Positions 35,191 to 43,942 of a stretch of 64,000 bases of DNA are shown piece after piece. Source of the stretch: JASHPR01 sp963729365 (lineage in GTDB: Bacteria; Actinomycetota; Actinomycetes; Streptosporangiales; Streptosporangiaceae); NCBI GenBank assembly GCA_963729365.1, contig CAVSNQ010000013.1, positions 992,001 to 1,056,000 of the forward strand, in the 5' to 3' direction. The notes beneath the pieces are model-generated. The model saw only the letters and a program-made list of their open reading frames with translations. It had not been told where the DNA came from and ran no database searches. The translations under genes were made by a program, and so were the position numbers. Positions within the stretch are counted from its first letter, which is position 1, and each line of letters opens with the position of its first letter.

Positions 35191-37611
35191 TTATTCGGCT
35201 CGCAGCAGGCTGGCCGGGCGGGTTCGCCCGGCGGCCACCGCCGGGCCGACGGCCAGCACATTCGCGATCAGGACGGCCGCCAGCACGACCGCCACGATGG
35301 ACCAGGCGGTCACGACCGGCACCGGGACGACGCCGAAGCTGCTGGCGAAGGCCCGCCAGATCAGCCGGCCGACGGCGACACCGGCTGGCACGCCGACGAT
35401 GATCCCGATGAGGGCGATGGTCGTAGCCTGCCATGACACGGCGAAGGCTATCTGCCGGCCGACGAACCCGAGGGCCTTGAGCAGGCCCGCCTCCCGCCGG
35501 CGCCTGGTCACGCCCACCACCAGCACGTGCACCAGGGTCGCCACGGCGAACAGCACGAGGAGCCCTCCGAACAGGAGCGGGAAGTTCACCGCCTCCCCGA
35601 AGTTGACCAGGTTGGTCGGGGGCACGGGGAACGTCACCTCCGACGGATAGGCCCGGGCTAGCCGGGCGAGGGCAGCTTGCCCGCGCGGGCCGGGCACGAC
35701 GCGCACCAGCACGTCACCGTCGGCGCTGAGAATGGCCCGAAGCTGGCAGGCATTAAGCGCTGGGCCGGGTGCGCACGGGGCACCCAGCATGCTGAGGGGG
35801 AATATGGCCCCCGTGCCCAGCCCTCCGCTGCCGGATTCGGGCGGGAAAACGGCGGTCCCGGTCACCCGGTACCAGGCGGTGCGTGTCCCGCCGGCTAGGG
35901 ATGGCGCGGTTACCCGCACGAGTGACCCAACGTGCTCTCCGACCTGGCGCAAGGTGGTTGCGCCCAGCGCTACCTGATCGCCTGCGCGCGGGGGCTGGCC
36001 GTTGATCATGGTGACCAGCAGCGGGCCGCGGATGCTCTGGCCGGCCTGCGCGGCGACGATCCTGCCGTTGATGCTCACGTCGCCTTCGGCCCCGGCGCTG
36101 ATGTCGGAGACGGCGCGGTCGCGCTCCAGGGTGGCTACCATCTGCCCGAACTGCGCAGCGTTCCCGGGGCCGCCGCTGGAGAACTGCAGGTCGAAGGGCT
36201 GCCCGTAGAGGGCCGGTGTGCTGGTCAGGTGGGTCAGGCTGGCGCCGAAGACCACGGTTGCGCACAGAGCCGCGACCGCCAGGACCGATCCGAGCAGGGC
36301 CGGGCCTGGCACGGCGGCGCGGGCGCGGCCCCGTTCCAGCACGTGGCGGACCCCGATCAGCACGCTGGGCGGGGCGCCGGCTGCGGCCAGCCACGCCGCG
36401 ACCCGCGATGGACGCACCGCTCTGGTCCGCGCCGGCCGGCGGGTTCGCGCGGTCCGGATGGCCGGCCACAAGCCCAGGGCGAGCATGACGATGACCGCGA
36501 CCGCCGCGCCGGGCAGCAGGACGGAGCCGGCGAACGCGAACCCGGTTGAGGGATCGGCCACCCTCGCCTCGCCCACCGGAGTCAGCGGCGAGAGCAGGAA
36601 CGCCAGGGCCACCCCGCCGGTCACTCCCGCGACCGCGATGACCAGGGTCGCCGTCATGCCCGCCGCCACCAGCTGGCGCTGCGATGCGCCCAGAGCGCTC
36701 AGCGTGCCGTTCGGTTCGGCCTCAATGGCATCCTGGCGGGCCAGCGCCTGCGCCACGACGACGATCGCGGCCAGCGCGGCCAGGCCAGCGAGGATCCACC
36801 ATCCCACCACCTGGGGCTGGATCGAGGAGCCGATCGCGCTGGCCGCGGTGTCCATGTCCGCGGCCGCCTCCACCCCTAGTGCACGCGCCTGGATCTGGAA
36901 CCGGGGCAGACCAGCCGGGCCGTGGCGAAGCCGGACCAGGTAGGAGGCCGACAGAACCGCCTTCGCGCTGACCATCCGGGCGAAGGCCCGGGTGGCGTAC
37001 AGGTCGTATCCGGGGGCGTTGGCGAAAGGAAATTCCGGCTCGGCGGCTTCGATGCCCACCACGCGCAAGGCGACCGCCGGGCCGGCTGGCCTGACGCTGG
37101 CGCCGGCCAGCACCGCGTTCCGCTGTGACGCCGAGTACAAGGGCACCCGGATGACCGTGCCGACATGCACCCCGGCGTCCTGCGCCAGGGTGAACGACGC
37201 CAGCACCTGGTACGGGTCGGACTGGTCTGGCATCCGGCCCGCCACCAGCTTGACCAGGCGGGACAGGTCCCTCGGCGCGACCTCGAACACGTTGAAGTAG
37301 CTGCTATTGATCGGGCGGGAACACGCGCACGTCGGCGGGCCGGCCGATACGGCCTGCAACAGGGTGGCCGAGACGACTCCGGGCAGGGCGGCGATCTTGG
37401 GTATCGGCGCTTCGGCCAGCACCAAGGCGTCGTAGCCGTGGGCGGCCTCGAACTCCGGGAAGGCGGCAGCGGTACGGCGCGCGGATGCCGCCGCGGCCAG
37501 GACCAGCCCGCTCGCCAGCGCTACCAGCAGGCTAAGCGACAGCCACGACCGCCACCGCTGGCGGAACCGGGCACGAAGCAGCAATCCGAGAAGGGCCACA
37601 CAACCTCCCAT
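35191..37611 (-). CDS. FtsX-like ABC transporter permease
   Basis: 806 aa from ATG 37611 (GGAG nine bases upstream); an in-frame GTG at 37632 adds seven residues. A leading transmembrane segment (WLSLSLLVALASGLVLAAAA), a large extracellular domain (about 45-260), then two FtsX/MacB blocks of three or so helices near 265-400 and 660-790, separated by a second extracytoplasmic region. Such permeases need an ABC ATPase, but none is adjacent, so the partner is encoded elsewhere. Likely lipoprotein or envelope-stress transport. It ends with TRPASLLRAE, typical of the family. Confidence 0.9.
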   Translation of the reverse strand: MGGCVALLGLLLRARFRQRWRSWLSLSLLVALASGLVLAAAASARRTAAAFPEFEAAHGYDALVLAEAPIPKIAALPGVVSATLLQAVSAGPPTCACSRPINSSYFNVFEVAPRDLSRLVKLVAGRMPDQSDPYQVLASFTLAQDAGVHVGTVIRVPLYSASQRNAVLAGASVRPAGPAVALRVVGIEAAEPEFPFANAPGYDLYATRAFARMVSAKAVLSASYLVRLRHGPAGLPRFQIQARALGVEAAADMDTAASAIGSSIQPQVVGWWILAGLAALAAIVVVAQALARQDAIEAEPNGTLSALGASQRQLVAAGMTATLVIAVAGVTGGVALAFLLSPLTPVGEARVADPSTGFAFAGSVLLPGAAVAVIVMLALGLWPAIRTARTRRPARTRAVRPSRVAAWLAAAGAPPSVLIGVRHVLERGRARAAVPGPALLGSVLAVAALCATVVFGASLTHLTSTPALYGQPFDLQFSSGGPGNAAQFGQMVATLERDRAVSDISAGAEGDVSINGRIVAAQAGQSIRGPLLVTMINGQPPRAGDQVALGATTLRQVGEHVGSLVRVTAPSLAGGTRTAWYRVTGTAVFPPESGSGGLGTGAIFPLSMLGAPCAPGPALNACQLRAILSADGDVLVRVVPGPRGQAALARLARAYPSEVTFPVPPTNLVNFGEAVNFPLLFGGLLVLFAVATLVHVLVVGVTRRRREAGLLKALGFVGRQIAFAVSWQATTIALIGIIVGVPAGVAVGRLIWRAFASSFGVVPVPVVTAWSIVAVVLAAVLIANVLAVGPAVAAGRTRPASLLRAE

Positions 37612-37735
37612 CAGAGCGTGCTCCGTGCCCACTGATTCGGCCAGGAGGCCAGCTAGCCAGCCATCCGTCGTGGTAGCACCAAGCCAGCGGCACGACAGAG
37701 ACGGCGGACGTTCGGTCAGTCAGGAATGAAGATCG

Positions 37736-38230
37736 CTACTGGTAGAGCTCCCCGACCCGCCTGATCTTGGTGACGGAGCGGTTGACCGGCACGTCGTGTT
37801 CCTGGAGCAGGGTAAGGATCTCCAGGCTGCGGTCGGTGAGGAAGGCGATCGCGTTAGGTTCTCCGCGCAGCCGCAGCCAGACCGCGACCCTGCTGGCCGG
37901 GAGGGCGACGCGTTCGGCCATCGCCAGCTGGTCGTACCTGGCTTCCCAGGTCGGGACGAGCCAGCGGCTGATCACGGTCCCGCGTAGCCGCACGCCCCAG
38001 TCGAAGAGTTCCAGCCGGGCCAGCAAGCCGCCGCTGGTGATGAGGTACCGGCACAGGACGCCGCCCCGGAAGAGCTGGTCGGGCTCGCCCGCGGGCGCGT
38101 CGATGGTTCGCGCGTTGGAGGCCGCCAGCCTGGTCCACACGCCGATGCCGGCGGCGCACAGGAGAGCGAGCACCGCGACAAGAACGATCTTGAGTAGCAC
38201 ATGTTCTCCGATGGGGGCGAGCAGCCGCAT
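37736..38230 (-). CDS. Hypothetical membrane-anchored protein
   Basis: 164 aa from ATG 38230; a TTG at 38287 lies in frame upstream but lacks a ribosome site. One transmembrane segment at residues about 13-33 (LLKIVLVAVLALLCAAGIGVW), then a soluble PH-like domain: CRYLITSGGLLARLELFDWG, RWLVPTWEARYDQL, AFLTDRSLEILTLLQEH. No named family recognised with confidence. It lies between the FtsX-type permease and the aldehyde dehydrogenase. Confidence 0.65.
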   Translation of the reverse strand: MRLLAPIGEHVLLKIVLVAVLALLCAAGIGVWTRLAASNARTIDAPAGEPDQLFRGGVLCRYLITSGGLLARLELFDWGVRLRGTVISRWLVPTWEARYDQLAMAERVALPASRVAVWLRLRGEPNAIAFLTDRSLEILTLLQEHDVPVNRSVTKIRRVGELYQ

Positions 38231-38300
38231 ACCGGCCTTCAGCCGCAGTGTTCTCCTGGGCGGCGCGGTTTGGCAACCGTGGAGCAACCGGCTGACCCGC

Positions 38301-39752
38301 TCAGCCGGCGTCCCGGCTCCTGATCGCCATCACCACCGCCTTGGGCTCGGTGAAGAACTCCCGGCTGAAGTTGCCGCCCTCGCGGCCGACGCCGGAGTCT
38401 CCGACGCCGCCGAACGGCGCGCGCAGGTCACGGATGAAGAAGCAGTTCACCCAGACCGTGCCGGCCCGCAGCGCGGCGGACACCCGGTGGGCGCGGGACA
38501 GGTTCTCGGTGAAGACCATGGCGTTCAGGCCGTAGGGCGTGTCGTTGGCCGCGGCCACCGCCTGGTCCTCGGTGTCGAACGCGTGCACCACGACCACCGG
38601 GCCGAAGATCTCCTCGGTGCTGATCGGCGCGTCCGCGGGCGCGTCGACCACCACGGTCGGCCGCACCACCCAGCCGTGATCGCCGAGCCCGCCGGTGCGG
38701 ATCTTGCCGCCCTGAGCCTCGACCGCCTCCACGTAGGAGCGGACCTTGCCGTAGTGCTCTTCGGACGCCAGCGGACCGAACTGGGTGTCGGGGACCTTCG
38801 GGTCGCCGATCCTGAGCGCCTCGGCCGCCGCGCAGAACCGGTCGAGGAACTCGCCGTACACCGGGCGCTGCACGTACAGCCGCGACCCGGCCAGGCACAC
38901 CTGCCCGGCGTTGCTGAAGATGGCCCGGATCGACCAGTCCACCGCGGTCCCCAGGTCGGCGTCGGCGAAGACCAGGTTGGCGCCCTTGCCGCCGAGTTCC
39001 AGGCTCACCGGGGTCAGGTTGGCCGCCGCGGCCGCGGAGATGACCCGGCCGGTGCCGGACTCCCCGGTGAACGTGATCCGGTCCACCCGCGGATCCGAGG
39101 TCAGCGCCGCCCCGGCCGAGCCCGGGCCATAGCCCTGGACCACGTTCAGCACGCCCGGCGGGACACCGGCCTGCAGCGCGAGGGTGGCCAGCCGGGTCGC
39201 GGACGCCGGGGTGTCCTCGGCCGGCTTGAGCACGACGGTATTGCCCCAGGCCAGCGCCGGGGCCACCTTCCACGTCTCCAGCATCAGCGGGAAGTTCCAC
39301 GGCGCGATCGCCGCTACCACCCCGGCCGGCCCGAACTGCGTGTAGGCATGGTGCCCGGAGTCCATGGGCAGCGCGTCGGCGGTCGCGAGCCGGGCGTGAT
39401 CGGCGAAGAACCGGAAGTTCAGCGCGGACCGGGGCACGTCGTTGTTCCGCGAGTCACTGATCGGCTTGCCCATGTCGGTGGTGTCCGCCATGGCCAGTTC
39501 GCCGGCGTTCGCCATGATCAGGTCGGCCAGCCCCTGCAGCAGCGCGCCGCGCTCGGCGAACCCCATCCGCGGCCACGGGCCCTCGTCGAAGGCCAGCCGG
39601 GCGGCAGCCACCGCCCGGCCCGCGTCCTCCGCCGCGCCCAGCGCGACCTGCGCCCAGGGCTGCCTGGTCCAGGGATCAACCGTGTCGAACCTGGCCCCGC
39701 TGACCGATTCGGCCGGCTCGCCGTTGATCACGTGCGGGATGAACTCAGTCAT
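38301..39752 (-). CDS. Aldehyde dehydrogenase, 2-hydroxymuconic-semialdehyde-dehydrogenase-like
   Basis: 483 aa, ATG. Full NAD-dependent aldehyde dehydrogenase: cofactor GPWNFP-type motif APWNFPLMLETWK, TGESGTGRVI, general base Glu252 in SLELGGKG and catalytic Cys286 in NAGQVCLAGSR. Residue context and position next to 4-hydroxy-2-oxovalerate aldolase and acylating acetaldehyde dehydrogenase favour the meta-cleavage semialdehyde dehydrogenase branch (XylG/DmpC type), which converts 2-hydroxymuconic semialdehyde to 4-oxalocrotonate. It is the third gene of the minus-strand operon. Confidence 0.88.
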   Translation of the reverse strand: MTEFIPHVINGEPAESVSGARFDTVDPWTRQPWAQVALGAAEDAGRAVAAARLAFDEGPWPRMGFAERGALLQGLADLIMANAGELAMADTTDMGKPISDSRNNDVPRSALNFRFFADHARLATADALPMDSGHHAYTQFGPAGVVAAIAPWNFPLMLETWKVAPALAWGNTVVLKPAEDTPASATRLATLALQAGVPPGVLNVVQGYGPGSAGAALTSDPRVDRITFTGESGTGRVISAAAAANLTPVSLELGGKGANLVFADADLGTAVDWSIRAIFSNAGQVCLAGSRLYVQRPVYGEFLDRFCAAAEALRIGDPKVPDTQFGPLASEEHYGKVRSYVEAVEAQGGKIRTGGLGDHGWVVRPTVVVDAPADAPISTEEIFGPVVVVHAFDTEDQAVAAANDTPYGLNAMVFTENLSRAHRVSAALRAGTVWVNCFFIRDLRAPFGGVGDSGVGREGGNFSREFFTEPKAVVMAIRSRDAG

Positions 39753-39779
39753 CCGACCCTCCCTCCCGGCCCGCAGCGA

Positions 39780-40829
39780 TCACACGGCCGCGGCGGCCGC
39801 CTCTCGCTCGCGGACCAGCTGCAGCGCCACATCGATCAGCATGTCCTCCTGGCCGCCCACGTAACCGTGCTGAGCCACGCGCTCGAGGATGGCATGAACA
39901 GGGACCCCGTAACGCTTCGCCGCGTGCTCAGCGTGGAGCAGGAAACTGGAGTACACGCCCGCGTAGCCCTGCACGATCGACGCGCGGTCGGTCCACGGCA
40001 GCCGGGGCAGGAACGGCTTGACGATCTCATCCGCGGCGGCCAGCGTGCCCTGCACGTCAACTCCGGTCTTGATGCCCAGCCGGTCGAAGGTGGCGGCCAG
40101 CACCTCGGTGGGGGAATTGCCGGCCCCGGCGCCGAGCCCGCACAGCGAGCCGTCGATCTGCAGCGCCCCGTTCTGGAAGGCGAGCACCGAGTTGGCCACG
40201 CCCAGGGCGAGGTTCTGGTGGCCGTGGAAGCCGACCTGTGCCTCGCCCCCGATCTCTGCCATCAGGGCCAGGATGCGCTCCTGCGCGTCGCCGAGCAGCA
40301 GCGCCCCGGCCGAGTCGACGCAGTACACGCACTGGGCCCCGGCGTCGACCATGATCCGCGCCTGCCTGGCCAGCTCGGCGGCGCTGGTGCGGTGCGCCAT
40401 CATCAGGAACCCGACCGTCTCCATGCCCAGGTCCCGGGCGATGCCGAAGTGCTGGATGGACACGTCGGCCTCGGTGCAGTGGGTCGCGATGCGCGCGACC
40501 GAGGCGCCGGCTTCCCGCGAGCGCTGCAGGTCAGCCATGGTGCCGATGCCGGGCACCAGGAGTATCGCGATCTTGGCCTGCGCGGCCTCCTGCGCGGCGG
40601 CGGTGATCAGCGCGATGTCATCGGTCAGCGAGAAGCCGTAGTTGAACGATGATCCGCCCAGGCCGTCGCCGTGCGTGACCTCGATCACCTCGACCCCGGC
40701 CGCGTCCAGCGCGTGCACCGTGGCCCGCACCTGCTCCTCGGTGAACTGGTGGGACATCGCGTGGCTGCCGTCCCGCAGCGTGGTGTCGGTGATCCTGATC
40801 TGGCGGCTGGTTCCGCCGGCGCCGGTCAC
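39780..40829 (-). CDS. dmpG: 4-Hydroxy-2-oxovalerate aldolase
   Basis: 349 aa, GTG start overlapping the end of the dehydrogenase gene by 4 bases. HMGL-like TIM barrel with RITDTTLRDGSHA (Arg19, Asp20, His23) and metal ligands His202 and His204 in GFHGHQN; the C-terminal domain has LPWTDRASIVQGYAGVYSSF. It cleaves 4-hydroxy-2-oxo acids to pyruvate and an aldehyde, which is channelled to the partner acylating dehydrogenase. All expected active-site residues are present. Confidence 0.95.
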   Translation of the reverse strand: MTGAGGTSRQIRITDTTLRDGSHAMSHQFTEEQVRATVHALDAAGVEVIEVTHGDGLGGSSFNYGFSLTDDIALITAAAQEAAQAKIAILLVPGIGTMADLQRSREAGASVARIATHCTEADVSIQHFGIARDLGMETVGFLMMAHRTSAAELARQARIMVDAGAQCVYCVDSAGALLLGDAQERILALMAEIGGEAQVGFHGHQNLALGVANSVLAFQNGALQIDGSLCGLGAGAGNSPTEVLAATFDRLGIKTGVDVQGTLAAADEIVKPFLPRLPWTDRASIVQGYAGVYSSFLLHAEHAAKRYGVPVHAILERVAQHGYVGGQEDMLIDVALQLVREREAAAAAV

Positions 40830-41722
40830 GCTCCCACCGCCGTGGCCCTGGCCACGAGCTGGCCCACGCGCGCGGCGGCCGCGGTCATGATGTCCAGGTT
40901 GCCCGCGTACTCGGGCAGGTAGTCCCCGTTGCCGCGGACCTCGAGGAACACGGCCACCCGGGCGTTGCCCGACCAGGACGCCTCCGGCGGGTCGAACTGC
41001 GGATCGGCCCGCAGCGTGTAGCCGGGCACGTACTGCTGCACCTCCTCGACCATGGCGTGCACCGACGCGGCGATCGCGTCCGGGTCGGCGTCGGGCGGTA
41101 TCGCGCAGAACACCGTGTCCCGCATGATCATCGGCGGCTCGACCGGATTGAGGATGATGATCGCCTTGCCCCGTGCGGCTCCGCCCACCGAGGCCACCGC
41201 CCCGGCGGTGGTGTGGGTGAACTCGTCGATGTTGGCCCGCGTCCCCGGACCCGCCGACCGGGACGCGACCGACGCCACGATCTCGGCGTAAGGGACCTCC
41301 GTGACCCGGGACACCGCGTGCACGATCGGGATGGTGGCCTGGCCGCCGCAGGTGATCATGCTGACGTTCGGCGCGTCCAGGTGCTCAGGCAGGTTGACCG
41401 GCGGGCAGACCATCGGCCCGATATGGGCGGGGGTCAGGTCGATGGCCCGGATCCCGGCCTCGGCGTAGCGGGGCGCGTTGGCCAGGTGGGCTCGCGCCGA
41501 GGTCGCCTCGAACACGATCTCCGGAAGCGGGTCCTGGCGCAGCAGCCAGTCGACGCCGCCGGCCGACGCGGCCACGCCGAGCTTCCTGGCCCGGGCCAGG
41601 CCCTCGGACTCCACCACGCCCACCATGTAGGCCACGTCGAGCCCGTCCAGCCGCCGCAGCTTGGCCAGCAGGTCGGTGCCGATGTTCCCAGGGCCGACGA
41701 TCGCGGCCACGGTTCCGGTCAC
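40826..41722 (-). CDS. dmpF: Acetaldehyde dehydrogenase (acylating)
   Basis: 298 aa from GTG 41722, the only start giving a family-like N-terminus (MTGTVAAIVGPGNIGTDLLAK). NAD fold GPGNIG at 10-15 and catalytic Cys125 in MITCGGQATIPIVHA. It oxidises acetaldehyde or propanal to the acyl-CoA and pairs with the aldolase encoded downstream. The GTG has no ribosome site of its own. Instead a 10-codon open frame with GGGAGG five bases upstream ends at this GTG (stop TGA overlapping as GTGA), so translation may be coupled to that leader. Divergent from an IclR gene. Confidence 0.94.
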   Translation of the reverse strand: MTGTVAAIVGPGNIGTDLLAKLRRLDGLDVAYMVGVVESEGLARARKLGVAASAGGVDWLLRQDPLPEIVFEATSARAHLANAPRYAEAGIRAIDLTPAHIGPMVCPPVNLPEHLDAPNVSMITCGGQATIPIVHAVSRVTEVPYAEIVASVASRSAGPGTRANIDEFTHTTAGAVASVGGAARGKAIIILNPVEPPMIMRDTVFCAIPPDADPDAIAASVHAMVEEVQQYVPGYTLRADPQFDPPEASWSGNARVAVFLEVRGNGDYLPEYAGNLDIMTAAAARVGQLVARATAVGA

Positions 41723-41751
41723 CGTGGCGTTCCGGCCGTCAGATCGATCAT
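41719..41751 (-). CDS. 10-codon leader open frame coupled to the dehydrogenase start
   Basis: ATG at 41751-41749 preceded by GGGAGG (41762-41757) encodes MIDLTAGTPR and stops at 41719-41721, overlapping the downstream GTG. It may serve for translational coupling or reinitiation. It could also be the true gene start if a base is missing from the sequence, which is why the confidence is moderate. Confidence 0.4.
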   Translation of the reverse strand: MIDLTAGTPR

Positions 41752-41810
41752 GTCTGCCTCCCGCAGTTTCTCTTGCACCGTGCCGTGCGGCCGGGCCTGG
41801 CAAGAGCCGC

Positions 41811-41827
41811 GTTCCGATGATCGGAAC
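41811..41827. promoter_or_regulatory. Perfect palindrome, candidate IclR operator
   Basis: GTTCCGATGATCGGAAC is an 8-1-8 perfect inverted repeat midway in the 118-base gap between the divergent meta-pathway operon and its IclR gene. A second element, CCGTGG-N5-CCACGG, lies at 41831-41847. Symmetry, TTCCG/CGGAA half-sites and location fit IclR-family sites known in actinobacteria. Confidence 0.65.
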
Positions 41828-41869
41828 ACGCCGTGGACGGGCCACGGTCCCGGCGACCATCATCGACTC

Positions 41870-42667
41870 ATGTGCCCAGCCCACGGCGCCCACGGCGCGA
41901 CCACGGCCGCTGGCCGGATCACGTCGGTCCTCGACGCGTTCCGGGATGACCGCGAGGCGATGACCGTCTCCGAACTGGCCAGGCGGGCGTCGCTGCCGAA
42001 GACCACCACGCACCGGCTGACCGGCGAGCTGATCCGCTGCGGGCTGCTCGAGCGCGCGGACGGCGAACTCCGTCTCGGGCTCAAGCTGTTCGAGCTCGGC
42101 CAGCTGGTACCGCAGCAGCGCAGCCTCCGCGACGCCGCCCGGCCGGTCATGGCCGACCTGCGGGAGGCCACCAGGCACTCGGTCAACCTCGGCATCCTGG
42201 AAGGCGCCGACGTCGTCTACGTCGACATCCTGGCCGGCCCGGACTCGCCCCGGCTGCCGACCCGGGTCGGCGGCCGCTGGCCCGCCCACGCGACCGCGAT
42301 CGGCAAGGCGATCCTGGCGTTCTCCGACGCCGCCACCGTCCAGGCCGTGCTCGACGCGGGGCTGACCCGGGTCAGCGAGCGGACGATCACCTCGCCGGAA
42401 CTGCTGCGCCAGGAACTCGACCGGGTCAGCGAGTCCGGCCTCGCCTACGACTTCGAGGAATCGCGGCCGGGCCTGGTCTGCGTGGCCAGCCCGGTACACG
42501 GCCCGGGCGGAGCCGCGGCCGGGGCGCTGTCGGTCTCCGGCTGGTCGGCGCGGCTGAAGCCGGACCGGGCCGGGCCGGCCGTGCGCACCGCCGCGCTGAC
42601 CATCTCCCGGGCCCTCGGCGCGCGGGTCGTCCCGGCCGCCCAGCCGCCCGGCCGGGAGCCCCGGTGA
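41870..42667 (+). CDS. IclR-family transcriptional regulator
   Basis: 265 aa from ATG 41870. The winged helix (about 15-75) shows GRITSVLDAF, VSELARRASLPKTTTHRLTGEL. The effector domain carries RHSVNLGILEGADVVYVDIL, AHATAIGKAILAFSD and DFEESRPGLVCVASPV. It diverges from the aldolase/dehydrogenase operon and overlaps the SDR gene by 4 bases (GTGA). It is a good candidate regulator for both directions, acting at 41811-41827. Confidence 0.93.
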   Translation: MCPAHGAHGATTAAGRITSVLDAFRDDREAMTVSELARRASLPKTTTHRLTGELIRCGLLERADGELRLGLKLFELGQLVPQQRSLRDAARPVMADLREATRHSVNLGILEGADVVYVDILAGPDSPRLPTRVGGRWPAHATAIGKAILAFSDAATVQAVLDAGLTRVSERTITSPELLRQELDRVSESGLAYDFEESRPGLVCVASPVHGPGGAAAGALSVSGWSARLKPDRAGPAVRTAALTISRALGARVVPAAQPPGREPR

Positions 42668-43443
42668 CCGCCGCCGCGGAGACCGACGCTCCCGGGCCGG
42701 CCGGCACCGCGGTGATTGTCGGCGCGACCGGCAGCGTCGGCTCGGCCATCGCCCGCCGGCTCACCGCCCGGGGCATGCCGGTGCTCGCCGTGGCCCGCGG
42801 CCAGGATGCCCTGAAGGAACTGGCCGCGGACGACGAGCTGATCACGCCGTGCGCAGCGGACATCGGCCAGAACGCGGCCATCGAGGCCATCTCCTCCGGC
42901 CTGCCCGGCCCGGTATCGATCGCGGTCATGGCGGCCGGCCTGCCGGTGCGCGGATCGGCCGACACCATCGATCCCGACCTGCTCGCCGTCGGCGCGGACA
43001 TCAAGCTCGGCGGGACCGTGCGGCTGCTGCACGCGGTGCGCGACCGGCTGGGCCAGGGCTCCCGGTTCGTCGCGTTCGCGGGCACGCTCGGGATCGAGCC
43101 GCGGGCTCACGAGGCCGGCCCCGGCGCCATCAACGCCGGGGTGCTCAACCTGATGCGCCAGATCAGCCTGCTCTACGGGCCGCGCGGTGTCACCGTGCAC
43201 ACCGTCTGCCCCGGGCCGGCCGACACGCCGCGGCTGCGGCGGATCGCGGCGGCCGTCGCGGCCGAGCGCGACGTCCCGTTCGAGGCGGTCTGGACCGAGT
43301 ACTCGCAGCGCAATTCGCTCGGCCGTCTGCCGACCGCGGACGAGATCGCCTGGGCGGTGACCATGCTGCTCGATCCCGAAGCCGCGGTGATGCACGGAGG
43401 CGTGCTGCACCTCGACGGCGGCGGGCTGAGCGGCATCAGCTGA
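42664..43443 (+). CDS. Short-chain dehydrogenase/reductase lacking the catalytic Tyr and Lys
   Basis: 259 aa, GTG start overlapping the IclR stop. The Rossmann N-terminus is intact (VIVGATGSVGSAIARRL), and VHTVCPGPADTP and the C-terminal GGVLHLDGGG are classic SDR motifs. However, the YxxxK region aligns as PGAINAGVLNL: Tyr is replaced by Pro and Lys by Asn, and the preceding catalytic Ser region is FAGT. It may be a non-redox member or use another mechanism. It lies with the IclR and SnoaL-like genes and belongs to the meta-cleavage neighbourhood. Confidence 0.85.
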   Translation: MTAAAETDAPGPAGTAVIVGATGSVGSAIARRLTARGMPVLAVARGQDALKELAADDELITPCAADIGQNAAIEAISSGLPGPVSIAVMAAGLPVRGSADTIDPDLLAVGADIKLGGTVRLLHAVRDRLGQGSRFVAFAGTLGIEPRAHEAGPGAINAGVLNLMRQISLLYGPRGVTVHTVCPGPADTPRLRRIAAAVAAERDVPFEAVWTEYSQRNSLGRLPTADEIAWAVTMLLDPEAAVMHGGVLHLDGGGLSGIS

Positions 43444-43456
43444 GTCAGGAGGACGG

Positions 43457-43933
43457 ATGACCTACGCGAGCCTGGACCACGACGCGAAGCGCGCCCACAT
43501 GAGGGAACTGATCACCCGGTACTTCGGTGCCTGCAACGCCGCCGACGCCGACGGCGTCGCCCGCTGCTTCATCCCCGGCGGCACGCACTACTTCCCGCCC
43601 GGCATGTACGGCGGCGCGTGGCGGGGCGGCCGCCTGATCGGCGAGCGCTGGGCGGACTCGGTCGCGACCAGGGGCTCAGCCTGGACCGTGGACCGGATCG
43701 TGTGCGAGCCCGATTCCGACCAGGCCGTCATCGAGTGGACGCATTTCAAGACGAAGGACGGGACCGTGCTGCGCGGCGACGAGTGGTACCAGTTCGACCC
43801 GGAGACCGGGCTGATCGCCGAGATCCGCGCGTACTACGCGTCCCCCCAGGACCGGTCGCTGCAACGGCTGGAACTCGACGGCTTCGATTACGCCGGCCGC
43901 GGCTACCACCTGGAATCCCCGGTACCGCGCTGA
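43457..43933 (+). CDS. SnoaL-like / NTF2-fold protein
   Basis: 158 aa, ATG with GGAGG upstream. NTF2-like pattern: ITRYFGACNAADADGVARCF, GRLIGERWAD, QAVIEWTHFKTKDGTVLRGDEWYQF, IAEIRAYYA. It probably binds a hydrophobic ring intermediate in its cone as an isomerase, lyase or hydrolase-like partner of the preceding SDR. It is the last gene of the IclR-SDR operon and converges with the LexA-like gene 9 bases away. Confidence 0.85.
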   Translation: MTYASLDHDAKRAHMRELITRYFGACNAADADGVARCFIPGGTHYFPPGMYGGAWRGGRLIGERWADSVATRGSAWTVDRIVCEPDSDQAVIEWTHFKTKDGTVLRGDEWYQFDPETGLIAEIRAYYASPQDRSLQRLELDGFDYAGRGYHLESPVPR

Positions 43934-43942
43934 CCGACCGGG

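Noticed and set aside
37767..40652. 961-codon plus-strand open frame across the aldehyde dehydrogenase and aldolase
   Set aside because: It lies antisense to two unmistakable enzymes and has no ribosome site or recognisable domain.
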